From Brachypterus glaber (lineage: Eukaryota; Arthropoda; Insecta; Coleoptera; Kateretidae), in contig OY294044.1 in NCBI GenBank assembly GCA_958510825.1, forward strand, positions 42,869,550 through 42,933,549: a stretch of 64,000 nt of DNA, given 5' to 3'. The notes below the pieces were generated by a model that saw only the letters and a list, made by a program, of their open reading frames with translations, had not been told where the DNA came from and ran no database searches. This document shows, in pieces, positions 43,143 through 54,790 of the stretch (positions are counted from its first letter, which is position 1; each line of letters begins with the position of its first letter). The translations under genes were made by a program, and so were the position numbers.

Positions 43143-43479
43143 TTATAACTTTTAAACTAAATGTCCGATTTAAAAAATATAACAATTTAGGACCTTTATA
43201 TTTTGCGTGACCTTAAATATGGTTAACATTGCGGTGCGACAAGGAAGGCAAGGAGGCACAAATTAATATTATTATTGATCGTAGGGTAAAAATTCTTGCA
43301 CAGGTAAAAATCATGCCCAATTTCCTATACAGCTTTAATCATTTTTGTGCTGGGTCTATTACACTGGTCTACAAAAAAAATAAAAATTCTTCACCAAGGA
43401 CTAAACCTATCATGTCCTATGTATGTAGGTAATATGCAAAAAAACACCGTGCTACTATAAGAACATTATGCACTAGAAA

Positions 43480-43855
43480 CACAACAAAAATTTTTGAAAA
43501 AAAAAAATTAATATGCTAGTTTTTAATTTTTTTTTAAAGTGTAACCCCCATAACTTTTTCGTTTTTGGGGAAATTACTTTAAAAAACAAAAGGAATCTTC
43601 TCTTTATAGAAATTATATTTCCTGAAAATTTCGAGTCGATAGGATCAGTTCTTCTTAAGCTATCGTGTCCACAAAAAACGTGACATCGCGGAGGGACAGA
43701 TAAATAGGCGGACATTTTCAAATTTTCAATTTTTTCATGAAAACACATTTGTATTCAAGAACTCCTTGTCTAGGACGTTTTTGGGCGATTTTGGAATATT
43801 CGAAACTACCATAATACTATCTAGTATAGCGCTTGAGCTCTTTATAGTATAATAA
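43480..43855 (-). repeat. Partial copy of the microsatellite-bearing repeat family
   Basis: On the minus strand it has the conserved end TTATTATACTATAAAGAGCT, GTTTCGAATATTCCAAAATC, ACGTCCTAGACAAGGAGTTC, AAATGTGTTTTCATGAAAAA, then GTGGACACGATAGC, CGACTCGAAATTTTCAGG and GTTATGGGGGTTACACTTT. The (CCGTCTGT)n tract is almost absent (only a CCGCC/TCTGTCC remnant), and the far end is lost in A/T runs. Confidence 0.75.
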
Positions 43856-43945
43856 AGTTTTTGTCTTTAAAATGGTCCTATGTTAAAGAGGAGGATCTGA
43901 GGATCTGAAAAACCGAATTTTGATGTTTTTTTTATGTTTGTTTTT

Positions 43946-44186
43946 AACCTCGTACTATTCTACTTAATTAAGCATCCCCTAATTCCAGGACTTGTGTGGG
44001 CTAGTAGTAGAGGGAACCACCGGCTTTCGACTTTCGAACCAATATATATAGGGAGTACGCCTTCGCCAAATTTCAATTATTAATTAACTGAAAAAGGCAA
44101 TCGGCGCCAGTGAGGTTTGAACTCAGGATCATTAGCTCAGTGAGTTCAAACCTCACTGGCGCCGATTGCCTTTTTCAGTTAATTAA
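43946..44186 (-). mobile_element. tRNA-derived SINE body with inverted duplicated T-arm
   Basis: The minus strand matches the body of the SINE at 6120-6320 (CGGTGGTTCCCTCTACTACT, CTTAATTAAGTAGAATAGTA). Its tRNA-like head is replaced by a near-perfect 46-bp inverted repeat (44080-44125 and 44141-44186, 15-base spacer). Each arm contains the B-box-like GAGTTCAAACCTCAC and TTAATTAACTGAAAAAGGCA. It probably arose by head-to-head joining of two SINE copies. Confidence 0.8.
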
Positions 44187-44619
44187 GACGTTGTGTATAC
44201 ATCAATAAATCGAAGTAAAAAAATAAAGGTTAAAATATGTCTATATATTTGACATATATAATTTTATAATATGAATCAAACTAAAAATTAATCTATAAAT
44301 CATCTCTTTGCGATTTTAAACATTCCGCTTCTTCTATAGGCGTTTTCTTTATTTTTACTTTTCGCTTTCTTTTAGTTTATTTTTTGTTACTTCTCAGTAC
44401 TTCATTTTAATAGAATATTATTTTTTTTAGTGATAAATTATTACTTTAAAATAAATGTTAAAAACATAGATAATGCGATTTAGTTTATGCACGAGTTAAA
44501 AGTTGATCTACATCGTTACCTAATAGTGATTTTTTAAGCCTACTGATTAAAAAAATCATACGTTAATTTAAGTTATGGAGGCCGCCTAAGCCTTAGGTCT
44601 AAGGTTAACCCTGTAAAAC
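44187..44619. other. Unassigned AT-rich intronic DNA
   Basis: No supported feature. Confidence 0.4.
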
Positions 44620-45493
44620 AAGCCATGAAGATATGTATTGATACGCATTCCATTATATACTATTCACAGTAAATGGTGTATTAAATTTCCAAAATACTTA
44701 AAAAAAAAATAATTTATAAAATTTAGAAAATTACATATTTAAAAAAAAACCTTTTTTAAAAAACGAAAAATTATTGAAAAAATTTTTTTTTTAAGTTTTT
44801 AAAAAATTAAATTAAAACAAAAAATAAAAAAAAATTCAGAAAAACTTAAAAAAACTATTCTAAATGTTCAAAAAAAAAATTAAGGTAATCGGAATTTTCT
44901 TTCAGTTTTTTCAAATTTTTTAAAAGTTTAACCCGCCATAACCTTTTTGTACGGATCTTCCCCTCATAGACTATGATTTTTTCTGACAATTTCGAGTCGA
45001 TCGGATTATTCGTTCTAGAGTTATCGTGCCTACAAAAAAAACGTGACACCGGACGGACGGAGGTACGAACGGACAGACGGACGGACAGATAGATAGACAG
45101 AGGGACGGACAGAAGGACAGAAAGACAGACGGACAGACGGACAGACGGACAGACGGACAGACGGACAGACGGACAGACGGACAGACGGACAGACGGACAG
45201 ACAGACAGACGGACAGACGGACAGACGGACAGATGGACAGACGGACAGACGGACAGACGGACAGACGGACAGACGGACAGACGGACAGACAGACAGAAGG
45301 ACAGACGGACAGACGGACAGACGGACAGACGGAAAGACGGACAGACGGACAGATATTTTCAAAGTTTCTTCTTTTTCATAAAACACATTTGTATCCAAGA
45401 GTTTTTTGTGTATGACGTTTTCTGGAGATTTTGGGAATTTTGAAACTACCTTATAATACTATTCTAGCGTACGCGCTGTGAATAGTATAATAA
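44620..45493 (-). mobile_element. Full-length copy of the (CCGTCTGT)n-bearing repeat, 874 bp
   Basis: Minus-strand order: end TTATTATACTATTCACAGCG; AGTATTATAAGGTAGTTTC; AAAACGTCATACACAAAAAA; ACAAATGTGTTTTATGAAAA; a (CCGTCTGT)n array of about 37 units (45054-45352); GTGTCACGTTTTTTTTGTAG; ACGATAACTCTAGAACGAAT; GATCGACTCGAAATTGTCAG; TATGAGGGGAAGATCCG; GTTATGGCGGGTTAAACTTT; AT-rich spacer; and the far end ATACTATTCACAGT...CTTCATGGCTT. The same order occurs at 47698-48230 on plus with no array. No protein is encoded and no target duplication was identified. Confidence 0.85.
45054..45352. repeat. (ACGGACAG)n microsatellite, about 300 bp
   Basis: Eight-base units ACGGACAG with sporadic variants (AGACAGAC, ACAGAAGG). 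It makes an artificial SVCPSVRL repeat frame on minus. It sits at a fixed point inside the 874-bp repeat element. Confidence 0.96.
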
Positions 45494-46310
45494 CGGGTAT
45501 TCCGGAATTCCATGACTAAAACAACAAATTTATTATTCAGAACCTCAAAGAGACCACAAAAAGTATGTACCTAAATATTACGATTATATCTTACTCTAAG
45601 TAAAGGAAACCGCTCATAAAAATAGCTAAACTTTTGTGGTAAACCAACCTACTAACTTTACGGGAAATTGTGACATTGTATTGCATTTGCGCTAAAGTTT
45701 TTTATAAAAATAATAATCGACCTATCCTAAAAACATGTATTTTATTTATAAACCAAAATATATAACTAAGTTCTACACTCAAAAAAATAAATTAAAATTT
45801 TCCACTTATATTGTTTTAAAGCTATCGAAAGAATGCGGCAAAAAATGAGAAAGCAATATACTTGAATATAAAATCTAACCAGGCACACATCTCCATTTCG
45901 TCGTAGCTTTCTTACCGTGCATCAGACTATAAGTATTGGAATTTTGATTTTACCTATATTATTACTGACACTTTACCTATGTGTGCTAAGGTTTTACTAA
46001 AATTCATAAAATTCAGTAAGAATGATAGGCAGTTTTGTTTTTCACGAAATTTTTAACTAAATTTCTAGGCTTGTTTTTGAAAATAAACCTTGTTTAAGGT
46101 GAGTTTTTTAAGAGGGAAGTACCAAAATTTGAAAATAAACAATAAATAGTGGATAGATAAGCTAGTGAGAAAAATGAGTGTCCCCTGTGTTTCCCTAAAT
46201 CTGCATACTTAATTAAAACTAATTTAAAGGTATTTTATTAAAATATATATTTTAAAGGACAGAAATTTTTAATTTTAAACAAAATTTTACAATTTATTAT
46301 TATTATTAAT
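45494..46310. other. Unassigned intronic DNA
   Basis: No supported gene or repeat family. Confidence 0.45.
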
Positions 46311-46469
46311 TTATTATTCCATCAATCTATTTTCTAATCATCTAAAACCGTTTTCTTAATCAGCGAACAGAGTTGACTCTTGGAACTGAAGAGGGCCAGC
46401 AGCCCGAAACTGTCAGTCTACCAATATCACTCTGTACGATGATTAGAAAATAGATTGATGGAATAATAA
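46311..46469 (+). repeat. Foldback copy B with inverted 42-bp loop relative to copy A
   Basis: Perfect 32-bp arms lie at 46311-46342 and 46438-46469 (TTATTATTCCATCAATCTAT and so on). The inner segment 46374-46415 is TGACTCTTGGAACTGAAGAG continuing to CGAAACTGTCA. It matches the reverse complement of 4941-4982 at 41 of 42 bases, while the right flank GTCTACCAATATCACTCTGT onward matches in direct orientation. The left inner arm GATATTGGTAGA is missing here. Confidence 0.85.
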
Positions 46470-46734
46470 ATATATTTTAAAATTTTAAAATAACCTACAG
46501 TAACTATGCATGTATATTTTCAAAGAATAATAATAAATTGTCTTTATTACGGCAGATTAATTACAATAAAGTATTACAACAAATTAAGCCGAAGGGCGAA
46601 GTTCAGGTGGATTCAAATGATCCCAGTGTGCATAAATAAATAAGCACAACCAAGTGCACAATATGCGCGCAAGTTTGTGATACAGATATGCACATAGAAC
46701 CAATTGCATCCTCTGCTCTACCACAAATATTAGG

Positions 46735-46788
46735 TATTATTATTATTAGGTATATAGTATTATTAGGTATTATTATTAGGTATAGGGG
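46735..46788. repeat. Short ATT/AGGTATT simple repeat
   Basis: Repeats of TTATTAGGTAT directly left of the TIR element. Confidence 0.7.
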
Positions 46789-47692
46789 TGACCGGGGCTA
46801 ATTGTCGCACTTTTCATTCAAAGTCAGTTTTTTCCTTTATTTTTGTTTTTTTTTTTAATTGACCAAATGGTAATTTTAGCTGCATGTTTCAGTAATATTA
46901 TTATAAGATAAAACATGGAAAAATTTACAGTGTATTAGAGTAATGATTTTTTTATGAAGTCTCGACAAATTCGACAACGTGCCCCGTCACGGGGCATGTT
47001 GTCGCGGCTCTTAAAGTATATTTTTTTGAAGAAATATAAAGGTATTTAAAAAAAATATAAATAACTAATAAGACATGTGCCTTCCCAAAAGCCGATTGTT
47101 ATCTAACTTTTTACTCTTGTACCAAAATTGTCAACTTTATAATGAAATAATATTTTTTCTATTTTTTTTTTTATTTAATTTAATAAACGATTTTATTTGC
47201 TATCTTATTAAGTTTCACTTTTAAACACAGTTTTGAATAATAAAAATGCAAAAAAGGAAATGTTATACCATGAACATATCTCCAGATCATGCGACAACTA
47301 GCCCCAAACCAAATGCGAGAACTAGCCCCAGTGGTCAATTTTACCTTATGTATCAAGTACTGTCTAATTAACGAATAAACACTCCTAAATGACAATATCA
47401 ACAAATAATATAAACCTTAAACTATTAATATACATATAATTTTCTTATCTTAATATTTTAAATCCCTCACAATAAGAAAAAATATTTACCACAAAAAAAT
47501 TACTGGACCCTTTAATTTTGACATTTTTTAGATTAAATTGCTGCTCTTTTAACTTATTGCTTTTAAGTTTACAAATGATAAATGTCACTTTTGTAACGCG
47601 AAGGTTAATCTCGGTTTGGTGCAGAAAGCTATTTAACTTTTTGAGATACAAGCACTTCGACAACTTACCCCTGCGACAACTAGCCCCGGTCA
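46789..47692. mobile_element. Nonautonomous TIR transposon, 904 bp
   Basis: Terminal inverted repeats TGACCGGGGCTAATTGTCGC (left) and GCGACAACTAGCCCCGGTCA (right) differ at about one position. Inside are further GCGACAACTAGCCCC-like sites at about 47290 and 47315 (GCGAGAACTAGCCCC) and a strong hairpin CGACAACGTGCCCCGTCACG...GTTGTCG (about 46974-47005). Repeated subterminal sites are usual for transposase binding. No transposase frame is visible. The superfamily is unclear because no target duplication could be fixed. It abuts the next element at 47698. Confidence 0.85.
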
Positions 47693-47697
47693 TAGTA

Positions 47698-48230
47698 TTA
47701 TTATACTATTCAGCAAGCGCTAGAATAATTTATAAGGTAGTTTCGAATTTCCCAAAACGTCCTAGACACATAACTTTAGGATACAAATATGTTTCATCAA
47801 AAAATGTCCTGCCCGTTGTCACGTTTTTTTGTAGACACGATAACTCAAGAACGAATAATCCGATCGACTCGAAGCTTTCAGGTAAAATTAAGCTCTATGA
47901 GGGGAAGATCCTTATTATTTTTTGAAAGTAATCTCCCCAAGAATAAAAAAGTTAGGTGGGTTAAACTTAAAAAAAAATAAAAAACATGATTTTTATCTTT
48001 TTTTCTAAAATTTTTTGTTTTACGAAAAAATCAATATTTTTTAATTCCTTCGCCACGATTTTTTTTTATTTTTTGAAAACTTTTCAAAAATTTTTTGTTT
48101 TATAAAAAAAAGATATTTTTTGTTATTCTTTTTTTTTTTTTTTTTAAGTTTGAGTTTGGGAAAACGCAATATCCCATTTACTGTGAATAGTATACATTGG
48201 AATACGGGCATTACATATCTTCATGGCTTA
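47698..48230 (+). mobile_element. Full-length array-free copy of the microsatellite-bearing repeat, 533 bp
   Basis: It starts TTATTATACTATTCAGCAAG and ends ACAT/ATCTTCATGGCTTA, matching both ends of 44620-45493 in opposite orientation. Between the AAATGTTTCATCAAAAAATG block and GTCACGTTTTTTTGTAGACA it has only CCTGCCCGTT where the other copy has a 300-bp (CCGTCTGT)n tract. The later blocks ACGATAACTCAAGAACGAAT, ATCCGATCGACTCGAA and TATGAGGGGAAGATCC are well conserved. Confidence 0.83.
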
Positions 48231-48235
48231 CTATT

Positions 48236-48699
48236 TAAGGGAACGTTCAAGTATTACGTAACGCAAATTTTGGCCATTTTTGACCACCACCCCCATGTAA
48301 CGCGGCAAACATTTTCAAGACCCCCACCCCTCCTCCTATTTGTTATTATTTTTTACAAAAAGTAAAGAAATTGAAAGGAAATTTTGCTTTAAGGTTTAAA
48401 CTGGTTTTTAAGCGTTTATTGCTTCCGTGTTTTAACCAAAAACCGGTCTCAGGTAATTTTCGCAACCTGTTAACCGAAAACCAGTTATTGCCTATGGTTT
48501 TCCATCTCTTTTTTTTTTGTTTAGAGGATTTAGTAAACTCAGTGTACAATAAAAGTTGCAACGAATCCGTATCTTACCAAGATCATTGTTAAAAACGTGA
48601 TCCAATAAACATTTTATTTTATAATTTTTTAAGTTTTAGTCCAAACCTAACGTTTTCAAGACCCCCCAGCTTATTACGTAATACTTGAACGTTCCCTTA
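48236..48699. mobile_element. MITE with TAAGGGAACGTTCAAGTATT termini
   Basis: The left TAAGGGAACGTTCAAGTATT then ACGTAA and the right TTACGTAATACTTGAACGTT then CCCTTA are inverted repeats of about 26 bp. The interior has a CCACCCCCATGTAACGC block that pairs roughly with the opposite side. A partial copy of one end lies at 59150-59245. I did not find a convincing target duplication. Confidence 0.82.
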
Positions 48700-48701
48700 G
48701 T

Positions 48702-49929
48702 TAACAGTAATATTGGAGACAGTTAAACTAATAAAGTTTTTAATGTTTCCCCTTCACTATTCTGCTGTGCCCTCATTACTTGTTGGTACTTTCCTCCCTA
48801 AAAACCTTAAAACGTAAAACAATCTATGTTTTAGTTCAAGAATACTGAACAGTTTTTCTTTAAAATGAAAACAAAACGTCTTTTGAAGTGCATGTTAAAC
48901 GATTTCAACATACGATTTTAACATACCAAATTTGACGTTTTCCTAAAACGCAAGAGAACTTCGCCTACTTTCCTACTGGAAACACGTTCTCTCGAACTCG
49001 AAAATTGAAGTTTCGGACGCACTGTATATTGCTGAATGCCGCTTTCAACTACCCCATTTTCAGGCAAGGCAAGTGCAATGAAATTACAATGCAATTATAA
49101 TGCATTGCAATGCAATTCGACGAATTTATTTTTAATCGTTTTGCACTATGCAATTCACGTGAAATTCTTAAGCAATTTTATATGTCAGAACCAAACCAAC
49201 TTTAGAAAAATATATATCATCACAGAAAATCAATAAAAGCTTATTGGCTTTTTGTGATTACCTGTGATATAAAATGTCGGTTAAAAAGAAAAAAGTGGTG
49301 CTAAAAATAGAACATGTTCTAATTACTTTTCTTTCGACAAAATACTCAAGTATTTCCCGCGCGAAAGCGCATTACTTTACCGCAATTCCTGAGAATTGCG
49401 TAATGTAAAGCGACTTTTGGCTTATAGCTTTTAATTGCACCAAAAATAACCCATATTTTTTATAGGCTATAAAGTATAAGGGAGAAAAAGCTTTAATTCG
49501 TACATAAAAAGGTTAACCTCTCTCACTCTCCATTCTCAATAAGATAAGAAATCTTGACACTAATCGAATATCCAATGTAAAGGTTTACGTCGATAACACA
49601 GGCCCACAAAATCTTAGTCTTAGCAAGAATATTTTTTTCTGTGTATTTTTAGGCGCTGAAAACGAATTTGATAGTGAAAAAACTCTCTGTTCCCAAAATG
49701 CATTCAAAAAATATAAAATATAATTGATGTTGATGTCAAAAATATCTCAATAATTTTTTCAAAAAGATCAAAATTATAGAAAAATTATAGTAAATTGAAC
49801 ATTTATATACATTATGGTTTATAATATTCATGGTGAAGAAGGTATATTTATAACTCCCAGAAAATTTATGAAGTAAGGAAATAGAAAATCTGACAAAAGA
49901 AATCAATATTATATTTTTTTATTTCAAAA
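48702..49929. other. Unassigned intronic DNA with minor repeats
   Basis: A small palindrome TTACCGCAATTC/GAATTGCGTAA lies at about 49377-49403. A (TGCAATG)n-like patch lies at 49065-49120. A partial relative of the 16.1-kb repeat is at 49650-49700. No gene. Confidence 0.5.
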
Positions 49930-50190
<261 letters not shown>

Positions 50191-50194
50191 TCGG

Positions 50195-50900
50195 ACGAGC
50201 TAACTCGACATTTTCAAAGTGCTCTAGCACATAAACTATTAAATTCTGGGAGTTGTACCCATAGGCATTTTTGATCAAAATGCCAAGAACTATAGTATAT
50301 CCAAATTTTAGCCAAATCTGATGGAAATCCCCTTTTCTCGCTACCAACTAAGTTGAGATTACATAATTAAAAAGTCGACAGTAATGGAAAGTACTATATC
50401 GAGCACACTTAATGATAGATGAAATCAATACAAACAAAACCGTAACTAAAGACAGAAAAAACGATTTTCCGGGCAAGGACACTAAGTGTTCTACACTTAT
50501 CGCACATCTAGATAAAAAAATGATTTCTTAAATTGACACTCATATAAATGTCAAAAATATTATTAATAAAATAAGATTTTAACTCCTTGGTAGTGAGAGA
50601 AACGTAGAAAAGTTTTTTTTCTGTCTTCGGTGGTGTTTATGGACCTCAGCTCCGCTTCAGTCCACAAAATACGACTTTAACAAGAAAAAATCACTTACCT
50701 CTACTAGGAGCGCAAATAACTATTTTTCTAAGACCGCTGCAGCGGTGTTCGCCATTTTGAAGTCACCTAAAGTCACCTAAATTATTGAACTTTGGAATTT
50801 GCATATGTGAACACTTTTGATCAAAATGTCATATTCAAAATTTAGCCAAATTTGAACGAAACCACTTTTCCATTACAAGAGAGCTAGGTCCTTTGGGGGC
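50195..50900 (+). repeat. Two diverged copies of a 140-bp repeat
   Basis: 50205-50345 and 50745-50885 share CATTTTCAAAGT/CATTTTGAAGTC, (A/G)CATTTTTGATCAAAATGCCA, AAATTTTAGCCAAATCTGA and CCCCTTTTC(T)C blocks in order. The sequence between them has no assigned feature. Confidence 0.6.
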
Positions 50901-52378
50901 CAGCGAGCTTTTTTATTGTTTAATTAATTTTTAGTGACTAAAAATACATAAGAATAGTATGGTGACAAAAACTGCTCACTGCTCGTTCAGCATATATTCA
51001 AGGCTCATTATTATTCCTTGATCTACATGTGTTTCTAGTGACCTCGCAGAGAAGAAGGTTATGTTATTTCAAGACAAAAAAAAGTTTTCCTGATTTTAAT
51101 TAGGGTCTGAAAAAAAAAAGATTCGCACACGGGCCAGACCAGACCAAACTTTAGGATTTTGGGGAATTTCTTAGTTAAGAATAGTTTAGTCATGACCAAA
51201 AAAGAAAAATTAGATTTTGCACATACTTTGTACGTTAATAGAAAATTACAAATATATAATAATGATAATGAAAAAATCTTGCTATTAAGAACACTTTAAT
51301 AAAAATCTAAATAATATGAACAGTTCCAATTAATATAATTAATTACAAATATATCATTAACGATTTTCCCCGAAAAAATCTTATAAGGACGTAAAATATT
51401 TTTCTCAATTTTAAATTTGGGGTTACTTTTTTGTAATCACCGAAAATAAATGTAAACTGATCATATAAAAATAAACGCAAAATAATGAATACTGTTTTTC
51501 TAAAAAGATATAACCGCAAAATAATCAAAATCTCAAAACTTATCGGCACATTTGAGTGGAGCCGTACCATTTTCAGTTTATTTGTTATATCGCACAAGTC
51601 CACGCTTATGTCTATTGTTATACTATAAATATGCCTGATTGTTTAACTTTATTATAAGTTAATTGTTAACAATCAATAATATATCGTCACATGTGCCTAT
51701 TCTATAACAAGAGCGAGAATATTATCGCATAATATGCCAGAATCTAGTAATTCTGTAACTTTATAGTATATTACATATTTAGGTGGAAACTGTTTCATTT
51801 CCTGTGGAAAAGTTATCAAACCAAGGAGCGTAGCTCCGAGGTTTACTAATTCCCGAAGGACAAATGAAATGTTAAACCGAGGTTTGTATAGTATTTTATT
51901 CACAACCATACCTATTTTTTTACATTTATTTGCATTCTTTCCCTCTTCAAAAACTATTTGAATTTTGATGCCATATTAAAAAGTTTAATTGCAGTAAAGT
52001 TTGTTACAAATGTTGCGTTTTGAATATAGAATAATAAATTAAATAGAAATCAATAAAATAAACTTTGTTTTTTTGTTAATTAACAATCTTAATACATTTA
52101 TATTCATTCAATATAAATAAAGTAATACATTTAAATGTTATTCTCTAATGCTAGAAATTAAATACCTACTTACTTCGTTAGTTTGGGTTTAATTTGGCGT
52201 TTTTTGTTTTTTGTTACAGCTAACGTTTATTGAGATTATGATTATGTTAATAAATTAACTATTTATTGATAGTTTTCGGTGTAAAATACGGAGAAAAACA
52301 GGAAATGTAAATAGCTTAAGCTTAATAACAATTTTGATTATAGTAGGCATACACCAAAAAAATACACTGAATTTAACG
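50901..52378. other. Unassigned intronic DNA
   Basis: The small hairpin GGAGCGTAGCTCC (51824-51836) sits within a phrase duplicated nearby (AACCAAGGAGCG... and AAACCGAGGTTTG). No gene. Confidence 0.45.
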
Positions 52379-52620
52379 AATAAGATAAGATAAAATTTTA
52401 TTTTTATTCTTGGGTATTGGGCACATTAAGACGATAAGTTTCTTTAGTATATTATATTTTTAAGATTCTAACGTTTCGTTCATGCTTGAGCTTCTTCAGA
52501 GTTGTATATGGGACTATAACAATTAAAATAAACGTGTAAGTGTTGTAAAATTATCACTAAAACAAACTAAAAACTACTGAGACAACAAAATTCAAACTTA
52601 TAAAACTTACCATCACTAGG
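52379..52620 (-). mobile_element. Retroelement 3' end with (ATCTT)n tail and hammerhead-like core
   Basis: On minus: ACTCTGAAGAAGCTCAAGCA then TGAACGAAACGTTAGAATC (52473-52499 core), followed by GTGCCCAATACCCAAGAATA and a TTTTATCTTATCTTATT tail. CTGAAGA and CGAAAC are the two conserved halves of a hammerhead ribozyme core of the kind known from Penelope-like elements. Here stem II has a mismatch and stem I was not found, so it is at best decayed. The 5' extent is approximate. Confidence 0.45.
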
Positions 52621-54060
52621 AACGGAGGACCATTGCACACACCAGTATTTTGTGCGCAGAATCATTTATTAAAATAAATGTATTAAACATTTTCAAAAAC
52701 TTTAAATTAAATTTTCGTCAAATTACAGCACATGGCCAATATTTAAAGGTTATACTTTACTAGATACCAGGGTTTTTATTTCTTTTTCAAAAAGCAGTTG
52801 GTATTAAAACCGCGAAATTCAAATTTCTTTGGTGAATGCGTATTTATGATATTGAATTCATACCTGAAAACATTACTGATCAAAAGCCCGAAACCATTCC
52901 TATAAAAATTCACCATACAAAAATACCAAAAAGAAGATAAGATTTTATTGCATTCAAAAAAACAATGATTAATTACGTAGAACAAAAAGTCCAAACCAAG
53001 GTAAATAAAATTCTTGAATTTATCTTACATTAAAACTATTTTTGGTTAATTGTTATATCAAGTTAGGTACCTTATACTATAATGCATTTTTCTTTTAAAA
53101 AAAAGTTAATCACGTTTAACAAAAGCCCAAGATAGTAATATAATAACCTATAAAGTTGGAAGTGGTCACTGTTTATTTTTCATAAATGCCAAAAAAATAT
53201 AACTTAAATTTTTACGTGATGTAAATAAATAAAAAAAAGTATTTAAAACTGTTTTGTTATAAAATTCAAGTCAATAAATTCAAATTTTTGATAATTGACA
53301 TACGTGAGGTTAGCTACAATAGCCTTCCCGACCAAGGGAGAAAAATGAGGTGTTTAGGACTTTTTAGGAAGTTGCAGTTAACAATAATGCATTTTCCAAC
53401 TTTTATGTATGTAATTAGCCAAGTACTAAATGGTTGTGAATAAAATCATTTATGAATAATGCTATTCTAAAGTAGTAGTAGAAAAATAAAAAAATAAATA
53501 GTCTGGTTGAGTGATTGACGTTTTTATGTTGGCCTGTGTAATTTGCGGGCGCTGACATCACTAATGCTCAATCGATCATTATAATGATAATTATCTAAGG
53601 TAAGCGCTTTTTTCACCCATTTTTGCTCGGTATGCGAATTGATTGATCTTTAAAAATCATAGTATCCTATCCTACTGCTCTATTCTTGATCAAATGCAAA
53701 AATAACACTAGTTTACAGTGGTTTTATATTCCAGAACTGGAAGCAACTTTGCTTTTAAAAATTATTACATATTTTTGGATGCTGAATCCGTATCTGAAAA
53801 TAAAATAAACTTAACGTTTTAGCGAAATTTAACTATAAAGTAAAAACAAGTAAATATAAGACATTAAAAAGATCTTAAGATTTAAACTACATGAAAAAAA
53901 TATTTTTGTTTTATATTCTGAGTGCAAATTGGCCAAATAAAGCCCCACTACTCGTTTTTTGCTTAAAAAATTATTGAATGAAAAAATATATAGGGTGTCC
54001 CAGAAGTTCCGACCATCCTTGAAGGGACACAAAATATATCAAAAAATATGATTAACAATT
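52621..54060. other. Unassigned intronic DNA
   Basis: No supported gene. Near 53990-54030, AGGGTGTCCCAGAAGTTCCG resembles the end of a decayed insect transposon, but no partner terminus was found. Confidence 0.45.
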
Positions 54061-54790
54061 TATAGAATAGAATAGAATAGAAATAATTTATTGTGATACA
54101 AAAGGTTTACACTCGCCAATGTTCAGTACAATTAAAAAAACATAGAATACATTAAGTAAAATATCAAATTTTGATTTTTAAATGTTTTGGTTGACAAGGA
54201 TTTCACCTTGGTAGGGAGGCAATTGAATGCTTTAGGTCCATAGTAATTAATGCCATTTCTTGAACGATCTAGTCTTAAGAAATCAATATTTATGCTATTT
54301 TGATTACGAGTATTAAAATACCTTTCATGTTTATTATAGATATGAATATTGTTTTTAACATAAGTTATGCATTCCAGAATATACATGCAGGGTAGGGTAA
54401 GTATATTTGCTTCGCTGAAAGAGTGCGCACAGTCAGCTCTGTACTCTAATTTGAATAATATTCTTAGAGCCCTTCTTTGAAGCCCAAACAGTCTGTCTGC
54501 GGAAGATGCGTGCCCCCACATCAATAAAGCATATTGGAGTCTGCTATGTATTGTTGCGAAATATACAATTTTTGCTACCTCAAAAGATACAGTACCAGAA
54601 AGGCATCGCAGGGCATATACATACTTTGAAATAGCTGAGGCTACATAATCTATATGTCTATGCCACACAAGGCCGCTGTCTATATGAACGCCCAGAAATT
54701 TTACTGATTCTATATAAACATAGGGACGCAAATCGGTCCCCAAAAAAAGCGCTAATAAAATAATTTGACACTGCAAAGCGATTTAACATT
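54061..54790 (-). pseudogene. LINE 3' fragment (CR1/Jockey-like), 214-aa frame still open
   Basis: The minus-strand frame 54132-54776 encodes the C-terminal part of a LINE ORF2: VKFLGVHIDSGLVWHRHIDY, ISKYVYALRCLSG, AKIVYFATIHSRLQYALLMW, GHASSADRLFGLQRRALRIL, then FKLEYRADCAHSF and ILTLPCMYILECITYVKNN. It has no stop for 214 codons, so it is younger than the copies at 6.6 and 16-27 kb. The 3' UTR ends GAGTGTAAACCTTTTGTATC, ACAATAAATTATTT and an (ATTCT)n tail (54064-54080). It is 5' truncated, lacking RT palm and endonuclease, so it cannot move by itself. Confidence 0.92.

Noticed and set aside
45030..45415. SVCPSVRL-repeat and DRRTDGQT-repeat open frames
   Set aside because: They are translations of the (ACGGACAG)n microsatellite inside a repeat element, not a repeat protein.
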